Part shown: positions 62,070-64,000 of the stretch, in pieces
Numbering within the stretch: the first letter of the stretch is position 1
How the letters are laid out: each line of letters opens with the position of its first letter
DNA from: Spirosoma sp.
GTDB taxonomy: Bacteria; Bacteroidota; Bacteroidia; Cytophagales; Spirosomataceae
Assembly (NCBI RefSeq): GCF_026391055.1
Contig: NZ_JAPLET010000017.1
Location: 405,720-469,719, forward strand
DNA length: 64,000 bases
Direction of reading: 5' to 3'
Notes under the pieces: model-generated
Database searches by the model: none
Told to the model about the DNA's origin: nothing
The model's input: only the letters and a program-made list of their open reading frames with translations
Made by a program: the position numbers and the translations under genes

Positions 62070-63209
62070 ATGAGCCAGCGAGTTTACATTTTTGATACTA
62101 CCCTGCGCGACGGTGAGCAAGTACCGGGCTGCCAGTTAACCACTGAGGAGAAAATTGTAGTAGCGAAAGAACTGGAGCGGATGGGCGTTGATGTTATTGA
62201 AGCTGGCTTTCCTATCTCGAGTCCCGGCGACTTTCGCTCGGTCGTTGAAATATCAAAAGCAGTTACTGAGCCTACCATTTGCGCCCTTAGTCGTGCTGTT
62301 AAAGGAGATATCGACGCTGCTGGCGAAGCCCTCAAATGGGCCAAACGCGGGCGCATTCATACTGGTATTGGTTCGTCTGACATTCATATTCGGAATAAGT
62401 TTAATAGTACACGGGAGAACATACTTGAACAGGCCATTGCTGCGGTAAAACATGCTAAATCCTACGTTGAAGATGTAGAGTTTTATGCTGAAGATGCTGG
62501 CCGTGCCGATCTTGCTTTTCTGGCACAATTAACCGAAGCGGTCATCAAAGCGGGCGCTACGGTGGTTAATATTCCCGATACGACCGGCTATTGCCTGCCC
62601 GATGAGTACGGCAAGAAAATAGCTTACATCTACGAGCATGTTTCCAACGTTCATCAGGCCACTATTTCGATCCATTGTCATAACGATCTGGGCTTAGCCA
62701 CTGCCAATACGCTGGCAGGCGTAATGAACGGCGCACGGCAGGTAGAAGTAACCATGAATGGTATTGGTGAACGCGCCGGTAATACGTCGCTGGAAGAGGT
62801 CGTAATGGCTTTGAAAGTAAAGAAGGAGCTTGGCTTGCATACCAACATTGACACCACTCGCCTTTTCCCCGTTAGCAACCTCGTATCGCAAATGATGCGG
62901 ATGCCTGTCCAGGCTAATAAAGCAATTGTTGGCCGTAATGCCTTTGCGCACTCGTCGGGCATTCATCAGGATGGCTTCCTGAAGCACTCGGAAAACTATG
63001 AGATAATGAATCCCCACGATGTTGGTGTGCCTAAATCCTCCATTGTGCTGACTGCCCGTAGTGGCCGCCATGCCTTGAAACACCGGCTTGAGCTACTTGG
63101 CTTCCGCTACGACAAGCCAACACTCGACGGCATATATACGCGGTTCCTGGATATGGCCGATGTTCGAAAAGAAGTTAACGATAAGGACTTGATGGAACTA
63201 GTCCGTTGA
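62070..63209 (+). CDS. leuA: 2-isopropylmalate synthase, short form
   Basis: The 379-residue protein has the N-terminal metal and catalytic motif [15 protein letters not shown] (about 9-23), the metal-site [16 protein letters not shown] (about 201-216) and the [19 protein letters not shown] segment. It lacks the C-terminal LeuA dimer/regulatory domain, ending soon after the communication region. It is therefore expected to be free of leucine feedback, unlike the 506-residue paralogue upstream. Its expression is instead controlled by the attenuator just before it. The terminator 2 bases past its stop ends the transcript. Confidence 0.92.
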   Translation: MSQRVYIFDTTLRDGEQVPGCQLTTEEKIVVAKELERMGVDVIEAGFPISSPGDFRSVVEISKAVTEPTICALSRAVKGDIDAAGEALKWAKRGRIHTGIGSSDIHIRNKFNSTRENILEQAIAAVKHAKSYVEDVEFYAEDAGRADLAFLAQLTEAVIKAGATVVNIPDTTGYCLPDEYGKKIAYIYEHVSNVHQATISIHCHNDLGLATANTLAGVMNGARQVEVTMNGIGERAGNTSLEEVVMALKVKKELGLHTNIDTTRLFPVSNLVSQMMRMPVQANKAIVGRNAFAHSSGIHQDGFLKHSENYEIMNPHDVGVPKSSIVLTARSGRHALKHRLELLGFRYDKPTLDGIYTRFLDMADVRKEVNDKDLMELVR

Positions 63210-63210
63210 G

Positions 63211-63238
63211 AAAAAGCCCGATTAGATCGGGCTTTTTT
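63211..63238 (+). terminator. Intrinsic terminator after leuA
   Basis: AAAAAGCCCGAT (63211-63222), loop TAG, ATCGGGCTTTTT (63226-63237) form a 12-base-pair stem followed by a T-run, 2 bases after the leuA stop. It is the usual compact type, unlike the word-built hairpins. Confidence 0.88.
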
Positions 63239-63323
63239 GTTGATCAGGATCGATGAACAAAATGGCTAAAACTGCTGTTTCGCGAGAAGAACAGGTAGTA
63301 AATAAACTAAAATTCAAATCAAT

Positions 63324-63785
63324 ATGGCCCGCCCAACGCCCGAGTTAATTTATGCCCTTCGTCAAACAGCCCAGAACTTACAACATGGTGCTCCTTATCA
63401 ATGGGGACATATGGGTGGCTGTAATTGTGGAAACCTTGCACAGCAGCTTACAAAGCTCAATAAACAACAGATTCACCAATATGCTATGCAACGTCATGGT
63501 GATTGGAATGAACAGGCTGAAGATTACTGCTCAACCAGTGAGATGCCTATTGATCTTTTAATTAATGAAATGCTTAACGCGGGATTAGTTCTTGAAGATA
63601 TAAAACACCTTGAACGATTAGATGACCGGCAAGTATTACTACGCTTTCCTTTAGAACAAAGATATTTAAAGCACAACGTGCGACAGGACGTAATTACTTA
63701 CATGAATGCCTGGGCCGATTTACTGGAGGAAGAATTGTTAGAGAAGATAACCTTACCTTCTATGGAAGCATTAGAAATAGCTTAA
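63324..63785 (+). CDS. Conserved Bacteroidota protein of unknown function
   Basis: The 153-residue protein has no signal, membrane helix or recognised domain. A small Cys cluster GCNCGNLAQQL (residues 33-43) and YCSTSEMPIDLLINEML suggest a metal or thiol role. The rest is mostly helical, with an acidic C-terminus (WADLLEEELLEKITLPSMEAL). The style resembles a family seen in Bacteroidota, but the family name is not recalled. It converges on the 5S rRNA gene. Confidence 0.6.
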   Translation: MARPTPELIYALRQTAQNLQHGAPYQWGHMGGCNCGNLAQQLTKLNKQQIHQYAMQRHGDWNEQAEDYCSTSEMPIDLLINEMLNAGLVLEDIKHLERLDDRQVLLRFPLEQRYLKHNVRQDVITYMNAWADLLEEELLEKITLPSMEALEIA

Positions 63786-63802
63786 TAGCTAATTAGACTA
63801 TA

Positions 63803-63846
63803 GCATTGAAAAAGGCTTGTACGTGAGTATAAGCCTTTTTCAATGC
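63803..63846 (+). terminator. Intrinsic terminator after the unknown gene
   Basis: GCATTGAAAAAGGCTT (63803-63818) and AAGCCTTTTTCAATGC (63831-63846) are perfectly complementary with a 12-base loop. It follows the stop of the gene ending at 63785 and could serve both strands. Confidence 0.75.
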
Positions 63847-63865
63847 TTAATAGAACCTTATTAAA

Positions 63866-63899
63866 CGCAAAAAGCCGTTCACTGGGTGAACGGCTTTCG
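63866..63899 (-). terminator. Intrinsic terminator of the rRNA operon
   Basis: AAAGCCGTTCAC (63871-63882), loop TGG, GTGAACGGCTTT (63886-63897) form a perfect 12-base-pair stem. On the minus strand the stem is followed by a U-rich run. It lies just beyond the 5S rRNA 3' end. Confidence 0.8.
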
Positions 63900-63907
63900 C
63901 TGTTTCA

Positions 63908-64000
63908 ATAGGTGGCATCTTCCTACTCTCCCGCTTATGACAGCAGTACCATCGGCAGTACGGGGCTTAACGGCTCTGTTCGAAATGGTAGAGGTGAACA
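63908..64000 (-). rRNA. rrf: 5S ribosomal RNA, 3' part (cut by the right edge)
   Basis: The complement of 63908-64000 reads as 5S rRNA: the loop region CCATTTCGAACAGAGCCGTTAAGCCCCGTACTGCCGATGG has the conserved CGAAC and the loop E/helix IV parts, ending in GGGAGAGTAGG and a 3' end near GATGCCACC. The 5' part lies beyond the window. The 3' end is estimated at about 63908-63911. It is presumably the end of a full rRNA operon on the minus strand. Confidence 0.85.

Noticed and set aside
1..64000. CRISPR arrays, tRNA genes, transposases or att sites
   Set aside because: No regularly spaced direct repeats, cloverleaf-like sequences or recombinase/transposase reading frames were recognised; the repeats seen are single-locus hairpins.

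Overview
The window is chromosomal DNA from a member of the Bacteroidota, most likely the Cytophagales (Spirosoma and relatives). The evidence is a type IX secretion sortase (PorU), DUF1501/DUF1549 cytochrome gene sets, a GH3-like protein, promoters of the Bacteroidota type (-33 TTTG, -7 TANNTTTG), and almost no Shine-Dalgarno sites. The assignment rests on protein style and promoters, not on a database search. No CRISPR array, tRNA gene, insertion sequence or prophage was seen.

Layout. 1-9.8 kb, mostly minus strand: porU (cut by the left edge) translationally coupled to an SprT-like protease, a small lipoprotein, a GtrA membrane protein, and a complex I block nuoK-L-M-N with its own promoter. 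9.9-19.5 kb: a DnaQ-type exonuclease, a Rieske/AIF-type oxidoreductase, a glycosyltransferase, ExbB/ExbD, an MDR reductase, glycerol uptake and phosphorylation (glpF-glpK), and an MscS channel. 19.6-28.2 kb: a minus-strand set of Planctomycete-type cytochrome proteins (NHL, cytochrome-LRR, DUF1549/LamG/DUF1553, DUF1501) and a Spy-like protein. 28.3-31.3 kb: mreB-mreC-mreD followed by free methionine-R-sulfoxide reductase. 31.5-41.9 kb: a GH3-like protein, dxr, a 26-codon membrane peptide, rseP, a DUF6702-like protein, lon, an AGE-family isomerase, a degenerate receiver protein and murQ.

42-63.2 kb is a branched-chain amino acid region: ilvD-ilvB-ilvN-ilvC, ilvA, then an accessory block (AraC regulator, DUF998-like protein, propeller pseudogene, HxlR/DoxX pair with a large palindromic operator, PQQ dehydrogenase, AT-rich serine hydrolase), then leuC-leuD, a LeuA-type synthase with regulatory domain, a methyltransferase, leuB and leuA. 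The window ends with a conserved unknown gene converging on the 3' end of a 5S rRNA gene.

Most notable: (1) the leuA leader holds a complete leucine attenuator: promoter, a 15-codon leader peptide MNNSLSCRLQLLHVF with four Leu codons, an antiterminator and an intrinsic terminator; (2) a near-identical palindrome, AGCGAAATTTCGC, lies 17-18 nt after the -7 box of both ilvD and leuA; (3) many gaps between genes, including gaps inside operons, hold long hairpins whose arms are built from short repeated words, with a different word at most loci; (4) at several genes the -7 box ends exactly 4 nt before the start codon, predicting leaderless mRNAs.
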